A stretch of 64,000 bases of DNA from Streptomyces luteolifulvus (lineage in GTDB: Bacteria > Actinomycetota > Actinomycetes > Streptomycetales > Streptomycetaceae): positions 62,001-126,000 of the forward strand of contig NZ_VZRB01000020.1 of the NCBI RefSeq assembly GCF_008806595.1, in the 5' to 3' direction. The position numbers and the translations under genes are program-made. A model generated the notes under the pieces. That model saw only the letters and a list, made by a program, of their open reading frames with translations, had not been told where the DNA came from and searched no databases. Below are positions 51,866 to 60,450 of this stretch, one piece after another. How positions within the stretch are numbered: the stretch's first letter is position 1; each line of letters starts with the position of its first letter.

Positions 51866-52350
51866 GACGACGAGCGTGCCACAGCTTCGATGGCCTGGGG
51901 GGCCCGGTCCTGGGGGAGCTCCGGACGCGGGTGCGGCTTGGCCTTCTGCAGCACGCCGGCCGTCTCCTTCATCGAGGCGGCGACCTTCTGCGGGCCCTGG
52001 CTCTTCTTGGCCTTCTTCGCGAAGACCACGCCGATCAGCGCGAGGACCGCGGCGACCAGCACGTTCGCCGCGAAGGACAGCAGGAAGCAGATCGCGAGGT
52101 TCCAGTCGCTCCAGGTCCGGATGCCGTACGCCAGCGCGAAGTTCAGCATCGGCAGGGAGAAGATCAGGACCGCGCCCGCCAGCGAGAACGCGCCGCCGCT
52201 CGTCGCCCCGCGCTTGACGTCCTGCTTGAGCTGCGCCTTGGCCAGTGCGATCTCGTCGTGCACCAGCGCCGACATTTCGGTCGTCGCCGAGGCGAACAGC
52301 TGGCCGATGCTGCGTTCGGCGCCGACCGGGCTGCCGTCGGGTGCGCTCAT
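51862..52350 (-). CDS. phage-holin-like membrane protein (DUF1469 type)
   Basis: 162 aa. An amphipathic start (RSIGQLFASATTEMSALVHDEIALAKAQLKQDVKRGATSGGAFSL) is followed by two helices (AVLIFSLPMLNFALAYGI; AICFLLSFAANVLVAAVLALIGVVF) and a basic tail. It matches the Actinobacteria_2 holin-like family and Rv3669. No lysis role is implied. It starts at ATG 52350 and overlaps the hydrolase gene by 4 nt. Its leader (52351-52440) has imperfect TGTCTGTCCGATTG repeats. Confidence 0.85.
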   Translation of the reverse strand: MSAPDGSPVGAERSIGQLFASATTEMSALVHDEIALAKAQLKQDVKRGATSGGAFSLAGAVLIFSLPMLNFALAYGIRTWSDWNLAICFLLSFAANVLVAAVLALIGVVFAKKAKKSQGPQKVAASMKETAGVLQKAKPHPRPELPQDRAPQAIEAVARSSS

Positions 52351-52445
52351 CGCGGTCTCCCTTGTTGTCTGTCCGATTGTCCGTCTGATTGTCTGTCCGG
52401 ATCATGCCTGACGGTGAACGGGCTCTTTTGTACCGTCCCGTCAGA

Positions 52446-53897
52446 TCATGCCGGACGGTCGTTCTCCTCGCCTGCCCCGCCCGCCACTTCGGCAAGCCCG
52501 TGCCGTACGGCGGCCTCCTGCTCCGCGGCCTTGAGCGCGGCGGTCCGGCGGTGCTCGGCGGCCTTGCGTTCGTGGATGGCGGCCATCCTCAGGTGGTACG
52601 CCGGGTTGTCCTCCTCGTAGATGTCGGGGATGCCGTCGAGGTCGTCGTCGCGTTCCTCCGCCTCGAAGAGCCTGCGGTATCCGGCGTTCCGGATCTTCAG
52701 GAGGACGGCCGCGAGGACGGCCGCGATCAGGGACCCCGTCAGGACGGCGGCCTTGATCTCGTCCGTCAGTACCGTGTCGCCCTCGAAGGCGAGCTCGGCG
52801 ATCAGCAGCGAGACCGTGAAGCCGATGCCGGCCAGGGTCGCCACGGCGAAGACGTCCGACCATGCGAGGTCGTCGCTGAGCGAGGCCCGGGTGAAACGGG
52901 CCGTCAGCCAGGTCCCGCCGAAGATGCCGATCGCCTTGCCGACCACGAGGCCGAGGACCACGCCCAGCGTCTCGGGCCTGTCGAACACATCGGCGAGCGC
53001 GTGGCCGGAGATCGAGACACCGGCGCTGAACAAGGCGAACAGCGGCACTGCCAGGCCCGCCGAGAAGGGGCGTGCCAGGTGCTCGATGTGCTCACCGGGG
53101 GAGTGCTCCTCCCCCTCCCGGGTGGTGCAGCGCAGCATCAGGCCCATGGCCACGCCGGAGATGGTGGCGTGGACGCCGCTGTTGTACATCAGCCCCCAGA
53201 TGACGAGGGCGAGCGGGACGTAGACGTACCAGCCGCGTACGCCCTTGCGCAGCAGCAGCCAGAAGACGGCGAGACCGGCCACGGCGCCGCCGAGTGCCGC
53301 GAAGTCGATGCTGTCGGTGAAGAACACCGCGATGATCAGGATCGCGAAGAGGTCGTCGACGACGGCGAGGGTGAGCAGGAAGGCCCGCAGGGCGTTCGGC
53401 AGGGACGTCCCGATGACGGCGAGCACGGCCAGCGCGAACGCGATGTCGGTGGCGGTGGGCACCGCCCAGCCCTCCAGGGAGCCGCCGCCGGTGAGGCTGG
53501 TGAGGAAGTAGACGAGCGCCGGTACGGCCATCCCGCACAGCGCCGCCACCACGGGCAGCACGGCCGCTTTCGGGTCGCGCAGGTCACCGGCGACCAGTTC
53601 GCGTTTGAGCTCGATGCCGGCGACGAAGAAGAAGACCGCGAGGAGTCCGTCGGCGGCCCAGTGCGCGACCGACAGGTCGAGCCCGAGTGCCGCGGGGCCG
53701 AGGTGGAAGTCGCTGACGCTCTCGTAGCTGTCGTGCAGCGCGGGTATGTTCGCCCAGACCAGCGCGGCGATCGCGGCGAGAAGCAGCAGGACACCGCCGA
53801 CGGTCTCGGTGCGCAGCGCGTCCGTGACGAAGGTCCGCTCGGGCAGGGACAGGCGTCCGAGGACCTTGCGGGGAACGGTGGTGCGGGGCGCGGCCAC
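52446..53897 (-). CDS. nhaA: Na+/H+ antiporter NhaA
   Basis: 483 aa, about 12 helices. The paired Asp of the ion site are in LLTLAVVDDLFAILIIAVFF; other NhaA marks are LAVFFFVAGIELKRELVAGDL, VPTATDIAFALAVLAVIG and FATLAGIGFTVSLLIAELAF-like residues. A C-terminal charged helix (HERKAAEHRRTAALKAAEQEAAVRHGLAE) of about 70 residues is extra to the E. coli protein. GTG 53897 has GGAGG 7 nt upstream. It has no counterpart in the mycobacterial order. Confidence 0.94.
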   Translation of the reverse strand: MAAPRTTVPRKVLGRLSLPERTFVTDALRTETVGGVLLLLAAIAALVWANIPALHDSYESVSDFHLGPAALGLDLSVAHWAADGLLAVFFFVAGIELKRELVAGDLRDPKAAVLPVVAALCGMAVPALVYFLTSLTGGGSLEGWAVPTATDIAFALAVLAVIGTSLPNALRAFLLTLAVVDDLFAILIIAVFFTDSIDFAALGGAVAGLAVFWLLLRKGVRGWYVYVPLALVIWGLMYNSGVHATISGVAMGLMLRCTTREGEEHSPGEHIEHLARPFSAGLAVPLFALFSAGVSISGHALADVFDRPETLGVVLGLVVGKAIGIFGGTWLTARFTRASLSDDLAWSDVFAVATLAGIGFTVSLLIAELAFEGDTVLTDEIKAAVLTGSLIAAVLAAVLLKIRNAGYRRLFEAEERDDDLDGIPDIYEEDNPAYHLRMAAIHERKAAEHRRTAALKAAEQEAAVRHGLAEVAGGAGEENDRPA

Positions 53898-53976
53898 GGG
53901 GAGACCTCCGGTCGGTGGGCAGGACGGAGCACATGCCGACCAGACTTCCCGGCGCACCCTGAGTGTTGTCTTTTTG

Positions 53977-53991
53977 CTTAGTTTACCTAAG
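53977..53991. promoter_or_regulatory. CTTAG-TTTAC-CTAAG dyad upstream of nhaA
   Basis: CTTAGTTTACCTAAG is a 5-bp armed dyad in an AT pocket 80 nt before nhaA. It has partial likeness to DtxR/DmdR iron boxes (TTAGGTTAG-type with ACCTAA). The fit to the 19-bp consensus is only about 12 of 19, so the regulator is uncertain. Confidence 0.3.
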
Positions 53992-54034
53992 GTACGCGAG
54001 AAGGAATCCGGCGATCCCCACGTTAGGTGCGAAA

Positions 54035-54067
54035 AGGGCACCCGGCGCGCTTGCTGCCAGGTGCCCT
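54035..54067 (-). terminator. intrinsic terminator of acs
   Basis: On the minus strand AGGGCACC, a 17-nt loop and GGTGCCCT form an 8-bp stem followed by TTTTCGC, 23 nt past the acs stop. This is one of the few hairpins here with a T run. Confidence 0.75.
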
Positions 54068-54089
54068 CGGGAGCCGTACTCCGCCGTGC

Positions 54090-56048
54090 TCAGTCCTCGC
54101 TGGGCGCCGCCGGGAGCTTCGCCTGGATGAGGTCCATGACCGTGGAGTCCGTCAGCGTGGTGACATCGCCGAGCTGGCGGTTCTCGGCCACGTCCCGCAG
54201 CAGACGGCGCATGATCTTGCCGGAGCGGGTCTTCGGCAGCTCGGCCACCGGCAGGATCCGCTTCGGCTTGGCGATCGGGCCGAGGGTGGCGCCGACGTGA
54301 CCTCGCAGCTCGGCGACCAGCTGCTCGTCCTCGGCGTTCGCCGTGCCGCGCAGGATGACGAAGGCGACGATGGCCTGTCCGGTGGTCTCGTCGGAGGCGC
54401 CGACGACGGCCGCCTCGGCGACCGACGCGTGCGAGACGAGCGCCGACTCGACCTCGGTGGTGGAGATGTTGTGGCCCGACACCAGCATCACGTCGTCGAC
54501 GCGCCCGAGCAGCCAGATGTCGCCGTCGTCGTCCTTCTTCGCCCCGTCCCCCGCGAAGTACTTGCCCTCGAAGCGGGACCAGTACGTGTCGAGGAAGCGC
54601 TGGTCGTCGCCCCAGATGGTGCGCAGCATCGACGGCCACGGCTCGGTGAGGACCAGGTAGCCGCCCCCGCCGTTGGGCACCTCGTTCGCCTCGTCGTCGA
54701 CGACGGTCGCCGAGATACCGGGCAGCGGGCGCTGTGCGGAACCGGGCTTGGTCTCGGTGACGCCCGGCAGTGGCGAGATCATCATCGCGCCGGTCTCGGT
54801 CTGCCACCAGGTGTCCACGATGGGGGTCCGGTCGGCCCCGATGTGCTTGCGGTACCAGATCCAGGCCTCGGGGTTGATCGGCTCGCCGACCGAGCCCAGC
54901 ACCCGCAGGCTGCTGAGGTCGAACTTCGCGGGGATGTCGTCGCCCCACTTCATGAACGTACGGATCGCGGTGGGCGCGGTGTACAGGATCGTCACCCCGT
55001 ACTTCTGCACGATCTCCCAGAAGCGGCCCTGGTGAGGGGTGTCCGGGGTGCCCTCGTACATGACCTGACTCGCGCCGTTCGCCAGCGGCCCGTAGACGAT
55101 GTACGAGTGTCCGGTGACCCAGCCGACGTCGGCCGTGCACCAGAAGACGTCGGTCTCCGGCTTGAGGTCGAAGACCGCGTGGTGCGTGTACGTGACCTGC
55201 GTGAGGTAACCGCCGGAGGTGTGCAGGATGCCCTTCGGCCTACCCGTCGTACCGGACGTGTAGAGGATGAACAGCGGGTGCTCCGCCTCGAACGCCTGCG
55301 GGGTGTGCTCGGCGGACTGCCGCTCGACGATCTCGTGCCACCACACGTCGCGGCCCTCGGTCCAGGCGACGTCCTGGCCGGTGCGGCGGACCACGAGCAC
55401 ATGCCCGACGTTGTCCACGCGCGCGATCGCCTCGTCCACGGCCGGCTTGAGCGCGGACGGCTTGCCGCGCCGCCAGCCGCCGTCGGCGGTGATGACGACC
55501 TTGGCGTCGGCGTCCTGGATACGGGTGGCGAGCGCGTCCGCCGAGAAGCCGCCGAAGACGACCGAGTGCGCGGCGCCGATCCGCGCGCAGGCCAGCATCG
55601 CGACCGCCGTCTCGGGGATCATCGGCATGTAGACGGCGACCCGGTCGCCCTTCTGAACTCCCAGCTCCAGCAGGGCGTTCGCGGCCTTGGAGACCTCGTC
55701 CTTGAGCTCGGCGTAGGTGATGGCGCGGCTGTCGCCCGGCTCGCCCTCGAAGTGGATGGCGACCCGGTCCCCGTGGCCGGCCTCCACATGCCGGTCCACG
55801 CAGTTGTACGCGACATTGAGCTCGCCGTCCTTGAACCACTGGGCGAACGGCGGGTTCGACCAGTCGAGGGTCTCGGTCGGCTCCTTGGCCCAGGCCAGCC
55901 GGCGGGCCTGCTCGGCCCAGAAACCGAGCCTGTCAGCCTTGGCCTGCTCATACGCCTCCGCGGTGACATTGGCGCGCGCGGCCAGGTCGGCGGGGGGTGC
56001 AAACCTGCGCTCTTCCTTGAGCAGGTTGGCCAGGCTTTCGTTGCTCAC
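54090..56048 (-). CDS. acs: acetyl-CoA synthetase
   Basis: 652 aa, the usual length. AMP-forming motifs: FILYTSGTTGRPKGILHTSGG, DTWWQTETGAMMISP, SMLRTIWGDDQRFLDTYW and the C-terminal PKTRSGKIMRRLLR with the lysine regulated by acetylation. It converts acetate, ATP and CoA to acetyl-CoA. GTG 56048 (VSNESLANLLKEERRF) has AAAGG 9 nt upstream. Acs lies at Rv3667 in the mycobacterial order, next to crp-linked genes; acs is a known Crp or acetylation target in other bacteria. Confidence 0.97.
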   Translation of the reverse strand: MSNESLANLLKEERRFAPPADLAARANVTAEAYEQAKADRLGFWAEQARRLAWAKEPTETLDWSNPPFAQWFKDGELNVAYNCVDRHVEAGHGDRVAIHFEGEPGDSRAITYAELKDEVSKAANALLELGVQKGDRVAVYMPMIPETAVAMLACARIGAAHSVVFGGFSADALATRIQDADAKVVITADGGWRRGKPSALKPAVDEAIARVDNVGHVLVVRRTGQDVAWTEGRDVWWHEIVERQSAEHTPQAFEAEHPLFILYTSGTTGRPKGILHTSGGYLTQVTYTHHAVFDLKPETDVFWCTADVGWVTGHSYIVYGPLANGASQVMYEGTPDTPHQGRFWEIVQKYGVTILYTAPTAIRTFMKWGDDIPAKFDLSSLRVLGSVGEPINPEAWIWYRKHIGADRTPIVDTWWQTETGAMMISPLPGVTETKPGSAQRPLPGISATVVDDEANEVPNGGGGYLVLTEPWPSMLRTIWGDDQRFLDTYWSRFEGKYFAGDGAKKDDDGDIWLLGRVDDVMLVSGHNISTTEVESALVSHASVAEAAVVGASDETTGQAIVAFVILRGTANAEDEQLVAELRGHVGATLGPIAKPKRILPVAELPKTRSGKIMRRLLRDVAENRQLGDVTTLTDSTVMDLIQAKLPAAPSED

Positions 56049-56324
56049 GGCATCTGCCTTTCCCAGGGTGTCCGTTGTGTCCCAGGCCACAGCTCATCAG
56101 ACGGGGGGTCCGATGACAAGGGTCGACGGGAGAATTGGTTTAGACCTGTTTGCGGGATGGTAGCGGCGGGCTGCGTCACCCGTACCCACGGATGCCGACG
56201 GGACGGAGTTCAGAGGCTGTAACGCGTTTCACAGGGGAGGGTGCGGCGCGGCGGATGAAGTGACCCGGGCGGGTCGGACGCCGACCGCTCCCGGATGACG
56301 TGACCGGCCCTCCCTGCGGTGGGC

Positions 56325-58745
56325 TCACGCGGACAGGTCCGCCGTTCCCACGTGATCGAAGAGCTCTTCCCCGTCGGCTCCCGAGAGCAGATAGGCCTGG
56401 GCCTCGCCCACATGGAAGTACATTCCGTGCAGCTCCAGTTCCCCGTGCCGCAGGGCCCGGGCCACGGACTCGTGGGCACGCAGATGCTCCAACTGCTGGA
56501 CCACATTGGCCAGACAGAGCCGCTCGACCGCGTCGGCGGGCGGGCGTCCGGCCAGGCCCCGCCACGGCCGGCCGGTGTCGGCCATGCGCTCCAGACTGGG
56601 CAGCCCGTGCCGCAGCCACCGCTTGAGCGGGGTCCGGGCGCCCGTGGGCTCGGCGTTGAGCAGCGCCTGCATGGCGCCGCACCCGGAGTGTCCGCACACG
56701 GTGATGGAGCGCACGTTCAGCACGTCCACCGCGTACTCGATGGCGGCCGCCACCGAGTCGTCCCCGCTCTCCTGGCCCGGCGGCGGCACGAGGTTGCCCA
56801 CATTGCGCACCACGAAGAGGTCACCGGGACCACTGGATGTGATCATCGATGTGACCAGCCGCGAGTCGGCGCAGGTGAGGAAGAGCTGGGCAGGACGCTG
56901 TCCCTCGCGCGCCAGCCGCGCCAGCTCGCCCCGCACCAGGGGTGCGGTGTCGCGCTGGAACGCGCTGATGCCACGCGCCAGTTCGTGCCCGCTCGGGCCT
57001 GAGGCGGCCGCTGCGCAACCCCCTGGCCCGGGCGCGCCGGACCCGCCCGGATGCCCGCCGGGTGACGGTGCGGGCTGCACACGGTCGCACTGGTGGTTGC
57101 GCCAGGGCGTCCAGGGACGGCAGCGGCAGCCGGTGGAGTTCACCGGTTCGTCGTCGCCCGCCTCGGAGAGCTGACCGGAAAGACCCGTGGGCTCGCCGAT
57201 CCGGACTCCGGCGCGACGGCCGGTCACCTCGACGGACCCACCCTGCGCGGTGTGCGTCTTCTGCCAGTCCTGCAGCGCCTCGTACGCCGCGTGATCCATG
57301 AAGGAGCCGTCCAACTCGACGACGGCGTCGGCCCCTTGGGGTACGAGATGCAGCACACGGCTGAGCCGCGGCACGGCGAGGAACGTCAACTGTCCTCGTA
57401 CATGTACGTGATGGACTCCTTCCTTCTCCTCACGAGTGATCCGGGTGCGGGCGAGGCGGTTCAGGGCGACGGAGACGGCAACGGCGACCCCCAGCGTCAC
57501 GCCCTGAAGGACGCCGAGGAGGACCACGCCGAGTGTGGTGACGGCGTACACCAGCACTTCCCGGTGGCGGGTCACCGTGCGGATGTGGTGCAGGGACACC
57601 ATCTGGATGCCGATGGCCATCACCAGGGCGGCGAGCGAGGCGAGCGGGATGAGCTCCAGGACCGGGACCATCAGCAGCGCGGCAACCACTACGAGAACGC
57701 CGTGCAGCATCGTGGAGTTCCGGCTCAGGGCACCCGCCTTCACATTCGCGGACGTCCGCACGGCCACCCCGGCGACCGGGAGTCCGCCGAGCGTGCCGGA
57801 GACGATGTTGGCGGCGCCCTGGCCGAGCAGTTCGCGGTCCAGGTCCGAGCGTCCGGCGCGGGCGGGCAGGCCCGGGCGGCCGGCCGCCAGCTTGTCCGCG
57901 GCGACCGCGCCGAGCAGCGACTGCACACTGCACACCAGCGTGATGGTGAGCACGGCGGTGGCGAGGCCCAGTACCGGGCCCTCGGGCAGCCCGGCCAGGG
58001 CATGGCCGCTCCAGGCGGGCAGGGCGACCTTGGGCAGGGTCAGTCCGGCGAGCGAGGCGGCCGCGGTGGCCCCGGCGACGGCGACGAGCGCCGAGGGGAC
58101 CTTGCGCAGCAGGTGTCCGGCCCGGCCGGGGATCCGCGGCCACAGCAGCAACAGGGCCAGGGTCAGCGTGCTCACCGACAGGGCGGCGGGACGCAGATGC
58201 GCCAACTGGGCAGGCAGGGCATGCAGGTTGGCGAGGACGGAGCTCTGTGGAGTGCCGCCGATGACGATGTGCAGCTGGGCCACGGCGATGGTGACGCCGA
58301 TACCGGCGAGCATGCCGTGCACGATGGCGGGGCTGACGGCGAGGGCGGTGCGGGCCACGCGCAGGCAGCCGAGGCCGATCTGGGTGAGTCCTGCGAGGAC
58401 CGTGATGGCGCAGGTCGTACGCCATCCGTAGCGGTGGATCAGGTCGGCGGTGACGACGGTGAGCCCTGCGGCGGGGCCGCTGACCTGCAGGGCGGAGCCG
58501 CCGAGCCGCCCGGCGACGAGTCCTCCGACGGCGGCGGCGACGAGACCGGCCTGGAGGGGCGCGCCGGTGGCGAGGGCGATGCCGAGGGACAGGGGGAGGG
58601 CGATCAGGAAGACCGCGATCGAGGCGGACACGTCGGCGCCCGCGACGCGGAAGCGGCGGGGCGGGGTCGGCGGGGGGCTGTGGGGCGGGTGGTTGGTCGT
58701 CGACCGGGTCGGGTCGGCGGCGCGGGTGGGGACGCAAGCTGACAT
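56325..58745 (-). CDS. SulP anion transporter fused to beta-carbonic anhydrase
   Basis: 806 aa, one uninterrupted frame. Residues 30-430 are SulP (VAGADVSASIAVFLIALPLSLGIALATG, then VRTSANVKAGALSRNSTMLHGV), 440-520 a short STAS-like part (VPQGADAVVELDGSFMDH). After a Gly/Pro-rich linker a beta-carbonic anhydrase (about 590-806) has zinc ligands in FLTCADSRLVTS and CGHSGCGAMQALL. This is the same architecture as Rv3273: a bicarbonate or sulfate carrier channelled to CO2 hydration. ATG 58745 has GGAGGAG about 10 nt upstream. A second gene start inside the linker is not needed. Confidence 0.93.
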   Translation of the reverse strand: MSACVPTRAADPTRSTTNHPPHSPPPTPPRRFRVAGADVSASIAVFLIALPLSLGIALATGAPLQAGLVAAAVGGLVAGRLGGSALQVSGPAAGLTVVTADLIHRYGWRTTCAITVLAGLTQIGLGCLRVARTALAVSPAIVHGMLAGIGVTIAVAQLHIVIGGTPQSSVLANLHALPAQLAHLRPAALSVSTLTLALLLLWPRIPGRAGHLLRKVPSALVAVAGATAAASLAGLTLPKVALPAWSGHALAGLPEGPVLGLATAVLTITLVCSVQSLLGAVAADKLAAGRPGLPARAGRSDLDRELLGQGAANIVSGTLGGLPVAGVAVRTSANVKAGALSRNSTMLHGVLVVVAALLMVPVLELIPLASLAALVMAIGIQMVSLHHIRTVTRHREVLVYAVTTLGVVLLGVLQGVTLGVAVAVSVALNRLARTRITREEKEGVHHVHVRGQLTFLAVPRLSRVLHLVPQGADAVVELDGSFMDHAAYEALQDWQKTHTAQGGSVEVTGRRAGVRIGEPTGLSGQLSEAGDDEPVNSTGCRCRPWTPWRNHQCDRVQPAPSPGGHPGGSGAPGPGGCAAAASGPSGHELARGISAFQRDTAPLVRGELARLAREGQRPAQLFLTCADSRLVTSMITSSGPGDLFVVRNVGNLVPPPGQESGDDSVAAAIEYAVDVLNVRSITVCGHSGCGAMQALLNAEPTGARTPLKRWLRHGLPSLERMADTGRPWRGLAGRPPADAVERLCLANVVQQLEHLRAHESVARALRHGELELHGMYFHVGEAQAYLLSGADGEELFDHVGTADLSA

Positions 58746-58901
58746 TGTTTCCCGTCTCCTCCGGGGCAGCGCGGTCGCGGATCAGGTGGTCCCCCGTCGA
58801 TGGCGGGGGGTCGGGTCGCGGCCGTGGGTCACGGCATGCAGCGGCGGGATGAATCACGCTCGGTAAATGAATCGTAATGCAGAGTAAAGGGCGGGCATAG
58901 A

Positions 58902-58938
58902 CTTTCCGGGCAAATGGGGCAACAAGTCACCCGGAAAG
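58902..58938. other. inverted repeat upstream of the deacetylase-like lipoprotein gene
   Basis: CTTTCCGGG (58902-58910) and CCCGGAAAG (58930-58938) frame a 19-nt spacer in an unusually A/T-rich stretch (58850-58985) between two divergent genes. It may be an operator. Nothing else is visible in the 338-bp interval 58746-59083. Confidence 0.5.
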
Positions 58939-59083
58939 GTGAAGTAACTACTTGATCGGCTTGTCTTACTAATTCCCTCTCGGTCCCGTGCGACCTTGGC
59001 GGCGCTGTCGGACCTTCCCGGCGCATCACCAGAAAACGCCCTCGTCGGCGTGGGCCCGAGAGTAGGAAGAAGGTGGGCCGATC

Positions 59084-60364
59084 ATGGCAGCCACCCAGAG
59101 GATCGCCGCTGGCGCCGTGGTCGCCGCGGCCGCCGCGGCCTGTGCGGCGTCACTCGCCGGTTGCGCGACCGGCGTCAGCGGTTCGAAGCAAGGGGCGCCC
59201 GGACCACCGAAGGGGGCCCCGGGCCCGCCGCCCAGGAGCATGGTCCGGCTGATCGGGGACGGCTCCACCTCGTACACCGGGGCGCAGCCCCACCTCCCCA
59301 GACCCGAGCGCCTCAAGCCCGGCCTGCGGCCCCCGCAGTTCGTGGTCTTCTCCTGGGACGGTGCCGGCGAGGACGGCCAGAAGCTCTTCTCCTACTTCCG
59401 CAAGGTCGCCAAGGCCAACAACGCGACGATGACGTACTTCCTGAGCGGCGTGTACATGCTGCCGGAGGACAAGCGCGACCTGTACCGGCCCCCGCAGCAC
59501 TCCCCGGGCCGCTCGGACATCGGCTTCAACGACGAGGAGGGCATCGCCGACACCGTGAAGCAGCTGCGTCTGGCGTGGCTGGAGGGCAACGAGATCGGCA
59601 CCCACTTCAACGGCCACTTCTGCGGCAGCGGCGGCGGGGTGGGCGAGTGGTCGGTGGACGACTGGAAGGACGAGATCTCCCAGGCCAAGCAGTTCGTCAA
59701 GTCCTGGAAGACCAACACCGGCACGAGGACGGCGGCCCCGCTGCCCTTCGACTACGACAAGGAACTCGTGGGCGCGCGCACCCCCTGCCTGGAGGGCCGG
59801 AAGAACTTCATGAAGGCCGCCCGCGACATGGGCTTCCGCTACGACACCAGCGGCGTCAACCAGCAGGTCTGGCCCAGGAAGAAGGACGGCCTGTGGGACC
59901 TGTCGATGCAGCTCGTGCCGTTCCCCGGACACTCCTACGAACAACTCAGCATGGACTACAACTTCATGGTCAACCAGTCGGGCACCAGAACCCAGGGCGA
60001 CCCCGCCAAGCACGATCTCTGGGGCGACCAGATGCGCGACGGTCTGCTCAAGGGCTTCGACCGCGCCTACAACGGCAACCGCGCCCCACTGATCATCGGC
60101 AACCACTTCGAGTCGTGGAACGGCGGCACCTATATGCGCGCCGTCGAGGAGGTCGTGGAGGAGGTGTGCACCAGGTCCGAGGTGCGGTGCGTCTCCTTCC
60201 GGCAGCTCGCCGACTGGCTCGACGCCCAGGACCCGCAGGTCCTGAAGAAGCTGGGCACCCTGAAGGTCGGCGAGGCCCCGAAGCAGGGCTGGGCGTCCTT
60301 CCTGGCCGGTCGGCCCGCCCCGGCACCGAGGGGCGTACCGGGGGCGAAGGCGGTCAGGCCGTAG
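59084..60364 (+). CDS. lipoprotein with polysaccharide deacetylase-like domain
   Basis: 426 aa. The signal peptide ends in the lipobox LAGC (lipid Cys about 26). The domain begins RPPQFVVFSWDGAGEDGQKLFSYFRKVAKANNATMTYFLSGVYMLP and has EGNEIGTHFNGHFCGSGGGVGEWS, where GTHFNGH resembles the metal HxxxH motif of NodB deacetylases, and RTPCLEGRKNFMKAARDMGFRYDTSGVN. I recall Streptomyces homologues labelled morphological-differentiation associated. ATG 59084. The ion site seems partly kept, so activity on cell-wall glycans is possible. Confidence 0.75.
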   Translation: MAATQRIAAGAVVAAAAAACAASLAGCATGVSGSKQGAPGPPKGAPGPPPRSMVRLIGDGSTSYTGAQPHLPRPERLKPGLRPPQFVVFSWDGAGEDGQKLFSYFRKVAKANNATMTYFLSGVYMLPEDKRDLYRPPQHSPGRSDIGFNDEEGIADTVKQLRLAWLEGNEIGTHFNGHFCGSGGGVGEWSVDDWKDEISQAKQFVKSWKTNTGTRTAAPLPFDYDKELVGARTPCLEGRKNFMKAARDMGFRYDTSGVNQQVWPRKKDGLWDLSMQLVPFPGHSYEQLSMDYNFMVNQSGTRTQGDPAKHDLWGDQMRDGLLKGFDRAYNGNRAPLIIGNHFESWNGGTYMRAVEEVVEEVCTRSEVRCVSFRQLADWLDAQDPQVLKKLGTLKVGEAPKQGWASFLAGRPAPAPRGVPGAKAVRP

Positions 60365-60383
60365 TCGGCCCTCGCCATCGCCC

Positions 60384-60450
60384 TCTCAAAACCCTGACGC
60401 CGCACCCTCAAACCCCTGACCGCCGCACGCTCAAACCCTGACCACCGCAC
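60384..60450. repeat. three 22-23 bp tandem units at convergent gene ends
   Basis: Units like CTCAAACCCTGACCGCCGCA start at 60384, 60407 and 60430. The last one covers the stop codon of the CooC-like gene (60431-60433). It sits between converging genes, like the repeats at 36.05, 37.6 and 48.5 kb. Confidence 0.8.

Noticed and set aside
49391..52411. 1000-codon open frame over marP, the hydrolase and the holin-like gene
   Set aside because: It crosses three well-supported genes on both strands and is Arg/Pro/Gly-rich nonsense.
52389..53981. Open frame of over 500 codons opposite nhaA
   Set aside because: Antisense shadow; nhaA on the other strand has clear family motifs.
58829..59029. 67-codon minus-strand frame in the gap before the lipoprotein gene
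   Set aside because: No RBS, mixed codon bias, and it spans the inverted repeat and A/T-rich promoter region.
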